From positions 1 through 6,043 of the forward strand of contig JAGXLH010000095.1 of NCBI GenBank assembly GCA_018334795.1: a stretch of 6,043 nucleotides of DNA, given 5' to 3'. A model generated the notes under the pieces. That model was not told the DNA's origin and made no database searches. It saw nothing but the letters and a program-made list of their open reading frames with translations. Made by a program: the position numbers and the translations under genes. Positions 5,202 to 6,043 of the stretch are shown here, piece by piece. Positions within the stretch are counted from its first letter, which is position 1. Every line of letters begins with the position of its first letter. Origin of the DNA: Thermoplasmatota archaeon. GTDB taxonomy: Archaea > Thermoplasmatota > E2 > DHVEG-1.

Positions 5202-6043
5202 ATGGTAACCAAAGCACCGCTATTTCATCGTATTAAAATGGGGCTAGCATATCGTCCCTATTTTTCGTTTTATGGATTGATGTATTTTCGTTCTTGGTTA
5301 CGTAATGAAAAAATTCATTTGTTTGATGGAAAGATTCGCATTAATTCTTTCATTCCGCCTTGGCCATCTGTTGCTCATAAACGATTATTACATGCTGCTT
5401 TTTCAAAAGAACGTATTCCTTTTCAGGTGTATTATGCTGTTACTGGGAAGTGTCCTTGTCACTGTGTTCATTGCAGTTATTTGAAACGAACTGGTATTGA
5501 ATTGTCGGCTAGTGAAAGCCTTGGATTTATTGATCAGGTAAAACAACTTGGTTGTTCGTTGATTGGATTTACTGGTGGTGAACCATTGCTTCGAAAGGAT
5601 TTGGAATCCATGATATCTTTTTGTAAACCAGAACTTGCCACCGTGTTATTTACTACCGGCCACGGATTAACGGTGAAACGAGCTCAAGCGTTAAAACAAG
5701 CAGATTTAGACTGGTTCACTGTTGGTTTTGAAAGTGCGAATGAAAAAAAGCATGATGTTATTCGAAAGTATCCTGGTTCCTTTCAAAAAGCAGTTGATGC
5801 AATACATAGGGCTCAAGATGCTGGATTGTACACAGCGATTTCAACGGTAGCATCAAAAAGTAAAGTGAACCAGGGTGAAATTGAACGATTATATGATTTC
5901 GCTAAGGATCATAATATTGGTGAATTTCGTATTATTCCATATGTTGCTACGGGTGGAGGAGTGGGTAAAACTGAGGAGATGCTTAGTTTTAAGGAATATG
6001 ATTATTTAACCTCGTTTCATAAAAAAATGAATAAGAAAAAAAA
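5202..6043 (+). CDS. Radical SAM protein, N-terminal part (cut by window end)
   Basis: The frame is open from ATG 5202 to the last base, 280 codons with no stop, so the C-terminus is missing. The radical SAM cluster motif CX3CX2C is C84-C88-C91 in GKCPCHCVHC, which would hold a 4Fe-4S cluster that cleaves S-adenosylmethionine. An extra cysteine, C86, lies inside the motif. GFTGGEPLLRKD (122-133) carries the SAM-binding GGEP motif. TVGFESANEKKHDVIR (173-188) and the later STVASKSKVNQGEIERLYDFAKDH (214-237) follow the usual order of the SPASM/MoaA-like branch. About 80 residues precede the cluster, including a basic, aromatic segment (10-35) and PPWPSVAHKRLLHAAF (52-67). The substrate is unknown: a peptide- or cofactor-modifying enzyme is possible, and the missing C-terminus would show whether auxiliary clusters exist. 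The alternative start at Met13 lacks a ribosome binding site. It is transcribed away from the tRNA-glnS unit. Confidence 0.88.
   Translation, partial: MVTKAPLFHRIKMGLAYRPYFSFYGLMYFRSWLRNEKIHLFDGKIRINSFIPPWPSVAHKRLLHAAFSKERIPFQVYYAVTGKCPCHCVHCSYLKRTGIELSASESLGFIDQVKQLGCSLIGFTGGEPLLRKDLESMISFCKPELATVLFTTGHGLTVKRAQALKQADLDWFTVGFESANEKKHDVIRKYPGSFQKAVDAIHRAQDAGLYTAISTVASKSKVNQGEIERLYDFAKDHNIGEFRIIPYVATGGGVGKTEEMLSFKEYDYLTSFHKKMNKKK

Noticed and set aside
5009..5212. 67-codon open frame on the minus strand
   Set aside because: It runs into the tRNA-Gln(CUG) gene and overlaps the start of the radical SAM gene; its translation has no recognisable feature.

Overview
The window most likely comes from an AT-rich archaeon. 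Both tRNA genes are of the archaeal tRNA-Gln type: A1-U72 first pair, no encoded CCA and the 5' sequence AGCCCCGTGGTGTAG. TATA-like boxes lie at archaeal spacing upstream of several genes, and the coding density and AT-rich codon use fit. The phylum cannot be fixed from this sequence. A bacterial/eukaryotic-type GlnRS and a CrtZ-type carotenoid hydroxylase would suit a surface-water or microaerobic lineage, for example some Asgard/Heimdall-like or marine Thermoplasmatota groups, but that is only a guess.

Layout. Positions 1-705 hold a small IS200/IS605-type insertion sequence with a single Y1 (HUH) transposase gene on the + strand. Two hairpins of identical geometry (7-bp stem, 17-nt loop) mark its ends. 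Positions 706-897 are a gene-poor spacer with a short minus-strand open frame that may be a gene remnant. Positions 898-2948 (minus strand) are a tightly coupled two-gene carotenoid operon: crtZ (beta-ring hydroxylase) is first, then an FAD-dependent oxidoreductase of the CrtU/ZDS-type carotenoid desaturase clade. A short spacer with a possible promoter follows.

Positions 3086-5030 (minus strand) form the most striking part. A complete glutaminyl-tRNA synthetase gene is sandwiched between the two tRNA-Gln isoacceptor genes, in the order tRNA-Gln(CUG), glnS, tRNA-Gln(UUG), all in the same direction. Archaea are generally described as lacking GlnRS and making Gln-tRNA by GatDE transamidation, so a self-contained unit of enzyme plus both cognate tRNAs is unusual. 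The tRNAs keep the archaeal A1-U72 pair while the enzyme closely resembles the E. coli type.

Positions 5031-5201 are a divergent regulatory spacer with a 16-bp perfect palindrome and a TATA-like box. From 5202 to the window end runs the N-terminal part (280 codons) of a radical SAM protein on the + strand, cut by the window edge.

Working together: CrtZ and the FAD enzyme are expected to act on the same carotenoid, and GlnRS is expected to charge the two adjacent tRNAs. The radical SAM gene is divergently transcribed and has no visible functional link to the others.
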